From NCBI RefSeq assembly GCF_000160755.1, contig NZ_GG668576.1, positions 1,260,308 to 1,324,307 on the forward strand: DNA of 64,000 nt, read 5' to 3'. Made by a program: the position numbers and the translations under genes. Position 1 is the stretch's first letter, and the number at the start of each line of letters is the position of its first letter. This DNA comes from Proteus mirabilis ATCC 29906 (GTDB lineage: Bacteria; Pseudomonadota; Gammaproteobacteria; Enterobacterales; Enterobacteriaceae). Of this stretch, positions 22,442-32,494 are shown piece after piece. The notes under the pieces were generated by a model. That model searched no databases and was not told the DNA's origin. It saw only the letters and a list, made by a program, of their open reading frames with translations.

Positions 22442-24349
22442 TTACTCCTCTTCTTCCAGATAGGTATAACCGTATAAGCCACTTTCAAATTCAGTTAGGA
22501 ACTGCTCTTGGAGTGCTTTATCTAACTGTGCATTTTTCACTTGAGTACGGAAGCGCTCCAACAATACCGCAGGATTAAGTTTTACATATTGAAGCATATC
22601 CGCAACGGTATCACCCTCTTCACTCAACTGATAAGTAAGATTGCCTTTCTCATCAAGATAAACATCAACAGCAGCTGTATCACCAAATAAGTTATGCATA
22701 TTTCCAAGGATTTCCTGATACGCCCCCACCATAAAGAAGCCAATCATTGGTGGATATTCAGGATCATAAGCTGGCATTGGCATCGTGGTTTCGACCCCAT
22801 CACCATCGACATAATGATCGATAATACCATCTGAATCACAAGTGATATCTAGCAATACTGCACGCCGATCGAGCGGTTTATCTAAACCTTCAATTGGTAA
22901 TACAGGGAATAATTGATCAATTCCCCAAGCATCAGGCAATGACTGGAACAGTGAAAAGTTGACATAGAACTTATCTGACATACGCTCTTGCAGTTCATCA
23001 ATAATCGGGCGATGGGCTCGATTACTTGGATCTAAATCATATTGAATATGACGACAGATATTCAGATATAACTCTTCCGCCCATGCACGCTCTGTCAGAC
23101 TTAACATACCGTGTACATATTGAGTATGGACATCATGTAAATCTAATTGGCTATCATGTAGCCATTCACGTAATGAACGGCTATTCCCTTTGGTTTGCAT
23201 CTCTTCCCATGTTTCCCAAAGGCTTGCGATAGGTCTTGGAGCATCTTCGGCCGGTGGCGTGATTGCAGTAAATTCGTTACGTTCAACACCAATAACATTG
23301 GAAATAAGCACCGTATGATGCGCAGTTAATGCTCGACCTGATTCTGTAATAACGGTTGGATGAGGTAATTCATTTTCATCACAAGCATCACCAATCGCCC
23401 AAATCACGTTATTAGCGTATTCATTAAGGCCATAGTTAACAGAGCAATCAGATTGTGAGCGCGTACCTTCATAATCAACGCCCAAGCCACCACCAACATC
23501 AAAATACTGAATATTGACCCCTAACTTATGTAGCTCAACATAAAAACGGGCTGATTCACGCACACCTGTCGCAATATCACGGATATTAGCCATCTGTGAT
23601 CCAAGGTGAAAATGCAATAACTGCAAACTATCTAAACGACCAGCTTGGCGTAGCGTATCAATCAGTTGTAGTACTTGTGTTGCAGCAAGGCCGAATTTTG
23701 ATTTTTCACCCCCACTGGCTTGCCATTTACCGGAGCCTTGAGAAGCAAGGCGAGCACGAACCCCTAAGCGGGGGATCACTTCTAAACGTTCGGCTTCTTC
23801 AAGTACCATTTTTATCTCAGACATTTTTTCAATGACCAAGAACACTTTATGACCGAGCTTTTCCCCTGTAAGGGCTAAACGAATATATTCGCGATCTTTG
23901 TAACCATTACAAACAATCACCGAACTGGTCATGTTGGCATGAGCAAGCACTGCCATTAATTCAGCTTTAGAGCCAGCTTCTAATCCTAATGGCTCTCCAG
24001 CATTAATTAGCGATTCAATCACACGACGCTGTTGATTGACTTTAATTGGATAAACTAAAAAGTAATCCCCTTTGTAGCCATAAGACTCACGTGCACGATG
24101 AAAAGCGGCATTAATTGAGCGCAAACGGTGCTGTAAAATTTGTGGAAAACAAAACAGCGCAGGAAGGCGTAAATGTGAATGCTCTTCTTGTACTTGCTTA
24201 ACTAATTCTGTTAAATCCAGCGTTGCTTCAGGCACATCAGGATTTGGGCAAACACTAATATTGCCGCGATTATTCGCGCAGTAGTATCCTCCCCCCCAAT
24301 ATGTGATGTTATAAGTCTGTTGCATCTTACGAGCGATGTTATCATTCAT
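22442..24349 (-). CDS. speA: Biosynthetic arginine decarboxylase
   Basis: PLP enzyme that decarboxylates arginine to agmatine. 635 residues, fold III (alanine-racemase-like). The PLP lysine is K103 in YPIKVNQQ; other marks are [19 protein letters not shown] and [11 protein letters not shown]. The C-terminal motif with the active-site Cys is [10 protein letters not shown]. The start at 24349 has AAGGAG upstream. Together with speB it makes putrescine from arginine. Confidence 0.96.
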   Translation of the reverse strand: MNDNIARKMQQTYNITYWGGGYYCANNRGNISVCPNPDVPEATLDLTELVKQVQEEHSHLRLPALFCFPQILQHRLRSINAAFHRARESYGYKGDYFLVYPIKVNQQRRVIESLINAGEPLGLEAGSKAELMAVLAHANMTSSVIVCNGYKDREYIRLALTGEKLGHKVFLVIEKMSEIKMVLEEAERLEVIPRLGVRARLASQGSGKWQASGGEKSKFGLAATQVLQLIDTLRQAGRLDSLQLLHFHLGSQMANIRDIATGVRESARFYVELHKLGVNIQYFDVGGGLGVDYEGTRSQSDCSVNYGLNEYANNVIWAIGDACDENELPHPTVITESGRALTAHHTVLISNVIGVERNEFTAITPPAEDAPRPIASLWETWEEMQTKGNSRSLREWLHDSQLDLHDVHTQYVHGMLSLTERAWAEELYLNICRHIQYDLDPSNRAHRPIIDELQERMSDKFYVNFSLFQSLPDAWGIDQLFPVLPIEGLDKPLDRRAVLLDITCDSDGIIDHYVDGDGVETTMPMPAYDPEYPPMIGFFMVGAYQEILGNMHNLFGDTAAVDVYLDEKGNLTYQLSEEGDTVADMLQYVKLNPAVLLERFRTQVKNAQLDKALQEQFLTEFESGLYGYTYLEEEE

Positions 24350-24980
24350 GACATTCTCCTTAGGGAGTATGAGTTTATACCTTGCCTGTCACTATAGTAG
24401 TCAATAATTTCATGGCTAGCTGAAATGACCGATAAATAACAGTTAGAAGTAATGACTCACTATATATTTTTGTATGATTATCCAGCCTAACGCAGGATAT
24501 AGTAGTAGAAAGCGATGAAGTTAACCGACTAATAGTTAACACAATCACCTATTGGCAAGTAACAGACAACTTCGCTCTAAAGAAAAAGAGCTCAAAGAGG
24601 AAATCACTCTAGACATACTACGGGTATAGTATTGGCGAGTACTGTTTTGGTTTTTGAAAAGAATAACCAGTAGACAATGGATCATTACCCATTCACTCCA
24701 CACATGGCTTAACCTTATAAGCCATTTCCCTAACAGAGAAACAGGATCAGCAATCCTGCGGTTTACACTGTGATTCAGTTTTCACAGTAACGGCGAGGTT
24801 ATACCTGTAGTTGAATCAAAATGCAAAAACAAAATAGATAAATCGCTTTTTTTTATTATTTTTCTTTTTGCTCACTTGAAAAATTGTGTCACACAAAAAA
24901 TGATATCAACTATTGGATGCGAGTTTATCCCTATATTTGATTAAAAAAAGCTGGAATTAAAGAGAAAACAGTCCTAAAAT
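24350..24980. other. speA-metK divergent intergenic region
   Basis: About 630 bases. It holds small inverted repeats (AGGATCAGCAATCCT near 24752; ACTGTGA with TCACAGT near 24770-24785), which in the minus direction would lie in the speA leader. I recognise neither a YqgB-like ORF nor a known riboswitch. Promoters for speA and metK must lie here but could not be placed safely. Confidence 0.45.
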
Positions 24981-25004
24981 GGACGTCTAGATGTTAAAAC
25001 ATCC
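24981..25004 (+). promoter_or_regulatory. Tandem MetJ boxes upstream of metK
   Basis: Three contiguous 8-mers: GGACGTCT (7 of 8 to AGACGTCT), AGATGTTA and AAACATCC, with a further AGACCATCT at 25011. Tandem met boxes are bound by MetJ with S-adenosylmethionine, giving end-product repression of metK. Confidence 0.7.
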
Positions 25005-25040
25005 ATCCTTAGACCATCTGTATTAAGGTAACGAGATATA

Positions 25041-26195
25041 ATGACTACACACCTTTTTACTTCTGAATCAGTATCAGAAGGTCATCCAGACAAAATTGCG
25101 GATCAAATTTCTGATGCCGTATTGGATGCAATTTTAGAACAAGATCCAAAAGCACGTGTTGCCTGTGAAACTTACGTTAAAACAGGCATGGTGATGGTAG
25201 GCGGAGAAATTACCACCAAAGCTTGGGTTGATATCGAAGAGATCACACGTAAAACAGTACGTGAAATCGGTTATACCAGTTCAGATATGGGCTTTGATGC
25301 TAATTCCTGCGCCGTTATCAGTGCGATTGGTAAACAATCCCCAGATATCAACCAAGGTGTTGACCGCGCAGATCCTCTTGAACAAGGTGCCGGTGACCAA
25401 GGCTTAATGTTTGGTTATGCCACTAATGAAACTGACGTTCTGATGCCAGCGCCTATTACTTATGCTCACCGCTTAGTCCAGCGCCAAGCTCAAGTACGTA
25501 AAAATGGCACACTACCATGGTTACGTCCAGATGCTAAAAGCCAGATCACTTTCCAATACGACAATAACAACATTGTTGGTATTGATGCCGTGGTTTTATC
25601 AACTCAGCATGCTGAAGATATTTCACAAAAAGACTTACATGAAGCGGTAATGGAAGAGATCATTAAACCTATTCTGCCAACAGAATGGTTAAATGAACAA
25701 ACCAAATATTTCATTAACCCAACAGGTCGTTTTGTTATCGGTGGCCCAATGGGCGACTGTGGATTAACAGGTCGTAAGATCATTGTTGATACTTATGGTG
25801 GTATGGCACGCCACGGCGGTGGGGCATTCTCTGGTAAAGATCCTTCCAAAGTTGACCGTTCTGCGGCTTATGCTGCACGTTATGTTGCAAAAAATATTGT
25901 TGCTGCGGGCTTAGCAGATCGCTGTGAAATTCAAGTGTCTTACGCTATTGGTGTTGCAGAGCCAACATCTATTATGGTCGAAACATTTGGTACTGAAAAA
26001 ATCCCTACCTCACAACTGATCTTATTAGTACGTGAGTTCTTTGATTTACGCCCTTATGGCTTAATTCAAATGCTGGATTTACTGCATCCGATCTACCAAA
26101 AAACAGCAGCATACGGTCATTTTGGTCGTGCTGAATTCCCTTGGGAAGCAACAGATAAAGCTGAGATTTTACGTGAAGCTGCGGGTTTAAAATAA
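25041..26195 (+). CDS. metK: S-adenosylmethionine synthetase
   Basis: Makes SAM from ATP and methionine. 384 residues, the E. coli length. N-terminal [18 protein letters not shown] (ATP and metal binding), [11 protein letters not shown] and the P-loop-like [19 protein letters not shown] are intact. It stands next to speA as in E. coli, and SAM links it to polyamine synthesis. A MetJ operator lies about 40 bases upstream, and a terminator follows. Confidence 0.98.
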   Translation: MTTHLFTSESVSEGHPDKIADQISDAVLDAILEQDPKARVACETYVKTGMVMVGGEITTKAWVDIEEITRKTVREIGYTSSDMGFDANSCAVISAIGKQSPDINQGVDRADPLEQGAGDQGLMFGYATNETDVLMPAPITYAHRLVQRQAQVRKNGTLPWLRPDAKSQITFQYDNNNIVGIDAVVLSTQHAEDISQKDLHEAVMEEIIKPILPTEWLNEQTKYFINPTGRFVIGGPMGDCGLTGRKIIVDTYGGMARHGGGAFSGKDPSKVDRSAAYAARYVAKNIVAAGLADRCEIQVSYAIGVAEPTSIMVETFGTEKIPTSQLILLVREFFDLRPYGLIQMLDLLHPIYQKTAAYGHFGRAEFPWEATDKAEILREAAGLK

Positions 26196-26223
26196 ATTTC
26201 CCTTGTTTCATAGCAAACTCATT

Positions 26224-26252
26224 AAACCACATCTTTTAGGTGTGGTTTTTTT
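26224..26252 (+). terminator. metK terminator
   Basis: Stem AAACCACA (26224-26231) / TGTGGTTT (26241-26248) followed by a T run, about 30 bases after metK. Confidence 0.88.
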
Positions 26253-26282
26253 ATTCCTGAAATTTATCTGTTTGTTAACCAT

Positions 26283-26308
26283 AAAAAAACCCCGCAATAT
26301 TAACGGGG
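26283..26308 (-). terminator. bcsG terminator
   Basis: In the minus direction CCCCG / CGGGG (26304-26308 and 26290-26294) with seven T after it, about 50 bases past the bcsG stop. Confidence 0.82.
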
Positions 26309-26355
26309 AACTCAAAGTCAGTAAGAGAACAGGGAGTGATGATGAAATAAACAAA

Positions 26356-28065
26356 TCAATCAGGGTAGTCTATCCACTCTCCTTCATTTAATTTGATATA
26401 AGATTTCCCTTGATAATCAACCACAATGGTATTTTGATTTTCTGATACTGTCGCGGTTTGTGGTAATTCACGGGTTAAAGCATTCCAATCTATGGTGGAT
26501 TGATTAAAGATATCGCCATTCACATTACGGAGAATAAAATCGGATAACGCTAAATAACTGCTTGGTTTATCGATCATCATAGGCGTATGAGGTAAACGTT
26601 GATTTTTAAGTCCAGTAAAACGAATACCGACAGGAACCGTAGTAATACTTTGGCTTGGAATATCTCGCAAACCAGACATCTGAGTTATATCACCTTGTAA
26701 TGCGGCTCCATGTTCAGGAACAATCACTACCATCACTCTTCTGCCACGTTTATCAAGGGTATTAATAAAAGCATTTAAGTTATCAAGTAGTGCTGAGGCT
26801 CTTTTGCCATAATCAGCCGTTGTATTTTCGCCAACGAACCTATTACCATCATGAAGTGACACTAAATTGACAAAGGTCACCGTCCGTTTTTCATCTGATT
26901 TTTCTCGTGCTTTTAACCAACGCTCTAAGGTCTCTTTATCGTTATAGATTTTAGAGCCATCAAAAGCGGTAATTTGATGAGAGAGTCCGCTTTGATCTTG
27001 CAACGGCACATTAAGATTACCTAACTCCCTAATTTCTTGAAGATAATGACCAAACTCGCCATTATGATCGAGCACCAATTTCTTCTCAAAACCTAAAGCA
27101 GCCAGATTATCCATCAATAAGCATTGCATATCGGCAGGATCATACAAATCAGCGTGTTGTGTTTGCCCACAACTGGCTCTTAATAAACGTAATGAAGCGG
27201 GACCACTATAAGAAGCAACACTATTAAAGCGATTAAATAACACATCAAAGTTACCCCAAATAGGATGTTGCTGTAATCCGACGGCTGCCGCATCAGCGGT
27301 AGAGAGTGAACAAATATTAATAATTAAAATATCAAAGGGTTGTGCATGAGAAGAGAGCTGAGCGGGAGCCGGTGTGCTGCGTTTATTTTCGTAACGATAA
27401 AACTGAGCAAGCCATTCATCTAACACTTTGTTATTAGCTGGCTGTTTTTGTGGCGGGTAAGGTGAACTCAGTACGTTATTATTTTGCGCTCTAGTCTGCG
27501 CTGTCGATAATATTTCTGTATTTTGCGGTTGTGGCTGATCGATAGATGTGTTGGTTTGCTGAGTAAAGCTATTGGCAGAAACAGCAGAAACCATAGCGCC
27601 TGAAAAATGGGTAAAACCACTAATATTAAGCCACACTACACCCGCGATAATAAACACCGACACTCTTACCCACTGTTCAATAAAGAGATACCCTACCAGT
27701 AAAATAAATGCCACCCCGATCATCTTTAAGTTAATAAAATTAACAGCTAATTCAATGAGGTAAGAGAATGAAAAATTTTTTAACTGCCCTCCTTGTTCTA
27801 ATACCGTTGAAAAACTAGGTAGCCAAGTGTCGTGGTAGAAAAGCATAACCCCTATAGGGATCGCTATCCAATTACGTAATTTATGCCAAAATGTTTTCGG
27901 TAATGGAAATAATAAAAATGCTAGAAAGAGTAAATTGCTAAATGCATCAAATTTTAAATAACCATACCAAAGCAAAACAAACTTTAGCAAAAAATAAAAA
28001 TTCCAGGCGCCCAACCCATGCCAGTAATGTAAAAAACTGAACCGAGTTGTTTTAGTCTTGTTCAT
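26356..28065 (-). CDS. bcsG: Cellulose phosphoethanolamine transferase BcsG
   Basis: Inner-membrane enzyme that decorates cellulose with phosphoethanolamine. 569 residues: several N-terminal membrane segments (about 20-60, 65-78, 100-150), a Gln/Pro-rich linker, then a periplasmic alkaline-phosphatase-superfamily domain. The probable nucleophile is S298 in LLRASCGQ, matching Ser278 of E. coli BcsG; VVIVPEHGAALQGD carries metal ligands. It is divergent from bcsRQABC. E. coli has bcsE and bcsF before bcsG; neither is seen here, so bcsG stands alone. Confidence 0.93.
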   Translation of the reverse strand: MNKTKTTRFSFLHYWHGLGAWNFYFLLKFVLLWYGYLKFDAFSNLLFLAFLLFPLPKTFWHKLRNWIAIPIGVMLFYHDTWLPSFSTVLEQGGQLKNFSFSYLIELAVNFINLKMIGVAFILLVGYLFIEQWVRVSVFIIAGVVWLNISGFTHFSGAMVSAVSANSFTQQTNTSIDQPQPQNTEILSTAQTRAQNNNVLSSPYPPQKQPANNKVLDEWLAQFYRYENKRSTPAPAQLSSHAQPFDILIINICSLSTADAAAVGLQQHPIWGNFDVLFNRFNSVASYSGPASLRLLRASCGQTQHADLYDPADMQCLLMDNLAALGFEKKLVLDHNGEFGHYLQEIRELGNLNVPLQDQSGLSHQITAFDGSKIYNDKETLERWLKAREKSDEKRTVTFVNLVSLHDGNRFVGENTTADYGKRASALLDNLNAFINTLDKRGRRVMVVIVPEHGAALQGDITQMSGLRDIPSQSITTVPVGIRFTGLKNQRLPHTPMMIDKPSSYLALSDFILRNVNGDIFNQSTIDWNALTRELPQTATVSENQNTIVVDYQGKSYIKLNEGEWIDYPD

Positions 28066-28893
28066 TTTAATTACCTACTTATTCGTATCTATATAATATC
28101 CGACATTGATATGAATATTCATATTTGCCTTTTTATACTTCTTATTTTTATAAATAACTATAAAGTTAATTCTTAATAGAATATTCCCCCATTAATTAGT
28201 AAAACTACTTATATGCAAAAAGAAAGAGTACATAAAAATAAATTACTGACAAATAAATATAAGCAATCAACTTAAAAATAATTAAGTTGATTAATAAACA
28301 AAACGCCACTTTATATTTATATAATAGACATAAATTTTATAGTTGTGTTGTTATTTTAAAAAATAAATAGCAACACAGAGTTATCTTATTTTCTTATATC
28401 CAAAACCAAACAAAATAATCACAAATAGAACGGTTAAATTAACAAATACATTACAAAACAAACACTACAAGAACATAAAGCTAAAAAACAAAATAAAAAC
28501 AATAACAAACAGATGATTTAACTAATTTAATGGTATTTTACTTGATAAAAATCAAATCTTTTTTGATCATCTAAAAAAGACTATCTTAGAATTTGTTATA
28601 AATAGGTAATTTACAATTATCTTATATTTAGTTTTTTTGACTAATAATGGTTTATTTATTATTTAAATGAATTTATTGAGAATATTATCATTGTCAAAGA
28701 GGGTTATTATTTATTCCCAATGGAATTTAAATTCGCATATTTAATTTATGTATTTATACGTAATTGAAATAACTATTTTTAAGGCATATCCTTAAATAAA
28801 GAATATTAATATTTTATTTAACACTTACCCCTTCTTTGACTAAGAAAAATAAAATTACAGGTTAAGAACTTATTTTTATATGAGGGTTCAAAA
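28066..28893. other. bcsG-bcsR divergent regulatory region
   Basis: About 830 bases of very AT-rich DNA between divergent cellulose genes, without a credible ORF. No bcsE or bcsF gene is found. It must contain both promoters and is a likely target of nucleoid proteins; no specific operator was recognised. Confidence 0.5.
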
Positions 28894-29085
28894 ATGGAAA
28901 ATAAAAAATTTATTCGCTCGGAGATAAAAAGAGAAAAAGAGAGTACAAACCAAGACATAAATAAATTAAAGAAATTATTTTCAATAAACAACTATCACTA
29001 TAGAGATATTAATAACGAAGAAAATCAACATAGCCTTATTTATCGTTGGCCATTACTCAACACATTTAATTCAATAACTAAATGA
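28894..29085 (+). CDS. bcsR: Cellulose biosynthesis protein BcsR
   Basis: 63-residue protein recognised by its C-terminal half, LKKLFSINNYHYRDIN followed by YRWPLLNTFN, which parallels E. coli BcsR (LKQAFSLPDIDYADI and RWPLLAEF). GAGGG stands 8 bases before the ATG. BcsR works with BcsQ in assembling the BcsA-containing synthase complex. Its stop overlaps an ATG of bcsQ. The N-terminal half is more Lys-rich than in E. coli. Confidence 0.85.
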   Translation: MENKKFIRSEIKREKESTNQDINKLKKLFSINNYHYRDINNEENQHSLIYRWPLLNTFNSITK

Positions 29086-29093
29086 GAAAAACT

Positions 29094-29825
29094 ATGCCAC
29101 TAATTGTATTAAAAGGGCTCAGAGGTGGAGTAGGAACCACCTCAATAACCGTTGCACTGGCTCGCCAATTTCATCACCATAAATACAATGTCATTGTTAT
29201 CGATAACTGTGTGAATAATATCTTACATTTCTATTTTCCAGAAAAATCACAAGTCACCACATTAGGACAAGCACTACTCGCGCATACCCCAATAGAACAA
29301 GCGATTTGTGATTATCAAAACGGTTATCAAATTTTACCTTTTGGAGTCGTTAATTCAGAAGATAAATTGCACTTGCAAGCATCTGCCACTGCCAACCAAC
29401 ATCTACAGCATTTTTTTACCGCTTTTACTCAACAATACCCAGACACTTTAATTTTTCTCGATTTACAACCAGAGCACGATACCCTTTTTAAATCATGGGT
29501 TGCGAAAGCCAATATCGTATTAACCGTTACCACACCTGAAAGTAACTGTCATATTCGGCTTAACCAACATACCTTTGCTGCCAATGAGTATATTCTGGTG
29601 AATCAATTTTGTGCCACTAGCCAAATCCATCAAGATTTTTATCAATTTTGGCAAACCAGTCAGTTTCCTTTCTGCCCAATAAAACTTCATCGCGATGAAG
29701 CATTATTAGAAGCCTGTGCTTCACGCTTACCTTTATATGATTACCGCGCTAATTGCATGTTAGTTGAAGAAATTAATCAACTTCTACAATGGTGTTTGCC
29801 TTTATTGTTAAGCAAAAAAGGATAG
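29094..29825 (+). CDS. bcsQ: Cellulose biosynthesis MinD/ParA-like protein BcsQ
   Basis: SIMIBI-class ATPase-like protein needed for polar placement and secretion of cellulose. LRGGVGTTSITVALA is the deviant Walker A also seen in E. coli BcsQ; SNCHIRLNQ, ILVNQ and LHRDEALLEACASRLP are conserved. I prefer the ATG at 29094 (MPLIVLKGLRGG, 243 residues), with GAGA 8 bases upstream, over the overlapping ATG at 29082, which has no Shine-Dalgarno. Confidence 0.92.
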   Translation: MPLIVLKGLRGGVGTTSITVALARQFHHHKYNVIVIDNCVNNILHFYFPEKSQVTTLGQALLAHTPIEQAICDYQNGYQILPFGVVNSEDKLHLQASATANQHLQHFFTAFTQQYPDTLIFLDLQPEHDTLFKSWVAKANIVLTVTTPESNCHIRLNQHTFAANEYILVNQFCATSQIHQDFYQFWQTSQFPFCPIKLHRDEALLEACASRLPLYDYRANCMLVEEINQLLQWCLPLLLSKKG

Positions 29826-29830
29826 CCACA

Positions 29831-32428
29831 ATGTCAACCATCGATTATCCAGAGAAAAAAGCGTCCCGCTCGATAAGGCAACAGGCTACTGTGCAGCCGC
29901 ATATCTTAACCCGTTATTACAAATTTTATCGTCATAATGGGGCTTCATTCAGTGCGGCTATCGTGAATGAGCTTTTCTGGGTATTAATGTGGCTCTTTTT
30001 GCGTATGGAATCCCCTTTTTGGCAGAAAATAGCACAAAAACAACAACAACTATTTCCTCATATTAATCCGCGTCGCCCTAAATTATGCGATCCGATCCGA
30101 TACTTATTACAAAGTATTTGGCTTATTTGCCATTATTTGATGCTCACCTTGGTGAAAAAACCGATTCAATTTATTGTCTATATTAGACAGTATTATCAAA
30201 ATCTCTTTGCTCGCTTATCTCCTGTTGCGCGAGATATGATCCATCATAAGAAAACAAACACGCCACTATGGCAATACGCTCTATTATCGCTCGTTGCTGT
30301 TTTTGCCATTTTTATTATCTTATTAAGTATTACTCAACCTTTTGATTTAAAACTACAATTTGTTTTTGTTCTCGTGATTTGGCTGATAGCCTTAGCTATC
30401 CGCGATATCCCTGGCCGACTGTCTTCTATTACCATTATTATTTTATCGCTGACTATTGCTTGCCGATATATTTGGTGGCGCTATCAATACACACTCTACT
30501 GGGTGGATAATCTGAGCCTTTTCTTTGGGATCTTACTATTACTGGCTGAAACCTATGCATGGATTGTGTTATTTCTTAGTTTTATGCAATGTATTTGGCC
30601 ACTCCATCGACAACCTATTTCAATGCCTCAAGATACAACACAATGGCCTACTGTCGATATTTTTATTCCCACATATAACGAAGCGCTACAAGTTGTAAAA
30701 CCAACACTTTATGCCTGTTTAAACATTGATTGGCCTAAAGATAAATTAACTATCTATTTATTAGATGATGGCTCTCGCCCTGAGTTTGCGGCTTTTGCTA
30801 AAGAAATTGGTATTCGGTATATCACTCGCGAAAAACATGATTTTGCCAAAGCCGGTAATATCAACCATGCATTGAGCAAAGCCTGCGGAGAATATGTGGC
30901 TATTTTTGACTGTGACCATATTCCGACACGCTCATTCTTACAATTTACTATGGGCTGGTTCCTAAAAGACGAAAAAATGGCATTGGTACAAACACCACAC
31001 CATTTTTTCTCTCCTGATCCCTTTGAACGTAATTTAGGCAATTTCCGCGAAACACCGAATGAAGGCACGCTTTTTTATGGATTAGTGCAAGATGGTAATG
31101 ATACTTGGAATGCGGCTTTTTTCTGTGGCTCCTGTGCTGTATTACGTCGTTGTGCTTTGGATGAAATTGGCGGGCTGGCAGTTGAAACTGTGACCGAAGA
31201 CGCACATACCTCATTACGCTTACATCGCCATGGTTGGACTTCTGCTTATATTCGTATCCCTCTTGCCGCAGGATTAGCAACAGGATCACTTTCAGCACAT
31301 ATTGGCCAACGCATACGTTGGGCAAAAGGAATGATACAAATATTTCGTTTAGATAATCCACTCTTTGGCAAAGGGCTGACACTGCCACAGCGCTTTTGTT
31401 ACCTCAATGCCATGTTGCACTTTTTATCAGGCATACCAAGGATGATCTTCTTATTAGCACCACTAACGTTCCTTATCTTTCATGCCTATATTATTTACGC
31501 ACCCGCCATCGCTATCGCTTTGTATGTCGTGCCTTATTTATTACACATTTGGTTAGCCGCGACCAAATTACAAGGTCCTTATCGCCACTCATTTTGGGGA
31601 GAAATTTATGAAACGATTTTAGCTTGGTACACCACTCGTCCCGTATTAAGCACCCTATTCTCACCTTATAAAGGTAAATTTAATGTCACAGAGAAAGGGG
31701 CAATCATGAAGAAAAGTTTTGTCGATTGGCAAATTAATCGCCCCTATATTCTGTTTCTTAATCTTAATTTGCTAGGAATTCTATTTGCTTTCTGGCGTAT
31801 CGCAACAGGCGATCCCGATGAAAGGTTAGCCGTACTCATGTGCTTAGTTTGGGTATGCTATAACTTAGTATTACTAGGTGTTGCCATTGCTGTTTCTGTA
31901 GAAGCAAAGCAAGAGCGACAGTTCCCACGGGTACGTCTAAGAGTACCCGCAATGCTATTACTCCAAGACGGTTCGCTTTATTCTTGTCAGCTCAATGACT
32001 TCTCTGATAATGGCTGTGCCATTGTATTACCAGATAATTTTACAGTTCCCTTATCTTGTCACCAAGAGATCACCGTTATTCTCAAACAAAATCAACGTGA
32101 ATATGCTTTTGAAGCACGTATTTTACGGATTGATAATCGCATTATTGGCTTACAACTGCTTAATATGGATACACAAAAATCCATTGATTTTACCGCCTGT
32201 ACTTTTGAACGAGCCGACACTTGGGCTAATTGGCAACACGCTCTCCCTGCCGATAATCCACTGAATAGTTTAAGAAATATCATTTATATCAGTATGCGGG
32301 GCTATAACACCTTACTTAAACGCGCCCCGTATCTTGTTTACCTCTTATTTCGTTTATTAGGGCAGTGTTTATTGTGGCTATTATCGCTACTTCCACGACG
32401 TGTCAATGTTTCACAAATATTTCATTAA
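29831..32428 (+). CDS. bcsA: Cellulose synthase catalytic subunit BcsA
   Basis: Membrane glycosyltransferase (GT2) that polymerises UDP-glucose into beta-1,4-glucan. 865 residues from ATG 29831, with AAGGA 8 bases upstream (a longer frame exists inside bcsQ). All catalytic elements are present: DDG at 312-314, DCD at 360-362, TED with D457, and QxxRW at 493-497. Multiple TM segments flank the GT domain. A C-terminal PilZ domain has RxxxR at 696-700 and DFSDNGC, so activation by cyclic di-GMP is expected. Confidence 0.97.
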   Translation: MSTIDYPEKKASRSIRQQATVQPHILTRYYKFYRHNGASFSAAIVNELFWVLMWLFLRMESPFWQKIAQKQQQLFPHINPRRPKLCDPIRYLLQSIWLICHYLMLTLVKKPIQFIVYIRQYYQNLFARLSPVARDMIHHKKTNTPLWQYALLSLVAVFAIFIILLSITQPFDLKLQFVFVLVIWLIALAIRDIPGRLSSITIIILSLTIACRYIWWRYQYTLYWVDNLSLFFGILLLLAETYAWIVLFLSFMQCIWPLHRQPISMPQDTTQWPTVDIFIPTYNEALQVVKPTLYACLNIDWPKDKLTIYLLDDGSRPEFAAFAKEIGIRYITREKHDFAKAGNINHALSKACGEYVAIFDCDHIPTRSFLQFTMGWFLKDEKMALVQTPHHFFSPDPFERNLGNFRETPNEGTLFYGLVQDGNDTWNAAFFCGSCAVLRRCALDEIGGLAVETVTEDAHTSLRLHRHGWTSAYIRIPLAAGLATGSLSAHIGQRIRWAKGMIQIFRLDNPLFGKGLTLPQRFCYLNAMLHFLSGIPRMIFLLAPLTFLIFHAYIIYAPAIAIALYVVPYLLHIWLAATKLQGPYRHSFWGEIYETILAWYTTRPVLSTLFSPYKGKFNVTEKGAIMKKSFVDWQINRPYILFLNLNLLGILFAFWRIATGDPDERLAVLMCLVWVCYNLVLLGVAIAVSVEAKQERQFPRVRLRVPAMLLLQDGSLYSCQLNDFSDNGCAIVLPDNFTVPLSCHQEITVILKQNQREYAFEARILRIDNRIIGLQLLNMDTQKSIDFTACTFERADTWANWQHALPADNPLNSLRNIIYISMRGYNTLLKRAPYLVYLLFRLLGQCLLWLLSLLPRRVNVSQIFH

Positions 32429-32494
32429 TCTTAACGGTAAAACTCAGCTTTTTGGGAATTTATTAATGAACAATAAGATCTATGGGTAATAATA

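Noticed and set aside
24600-24700. Short minus-strand ORF (24 codons) before speA as a YqgB homologue
   Set aside because: No similarity to YqgB and no convincing ribosome site.
28066-28110. Minus-strand MSDII peptide just before bcsG as a remnant of bcsF
   Set aside because: Five residues followed by a stop cannot support homology, even though E. coli BcsF also begins with SDII.
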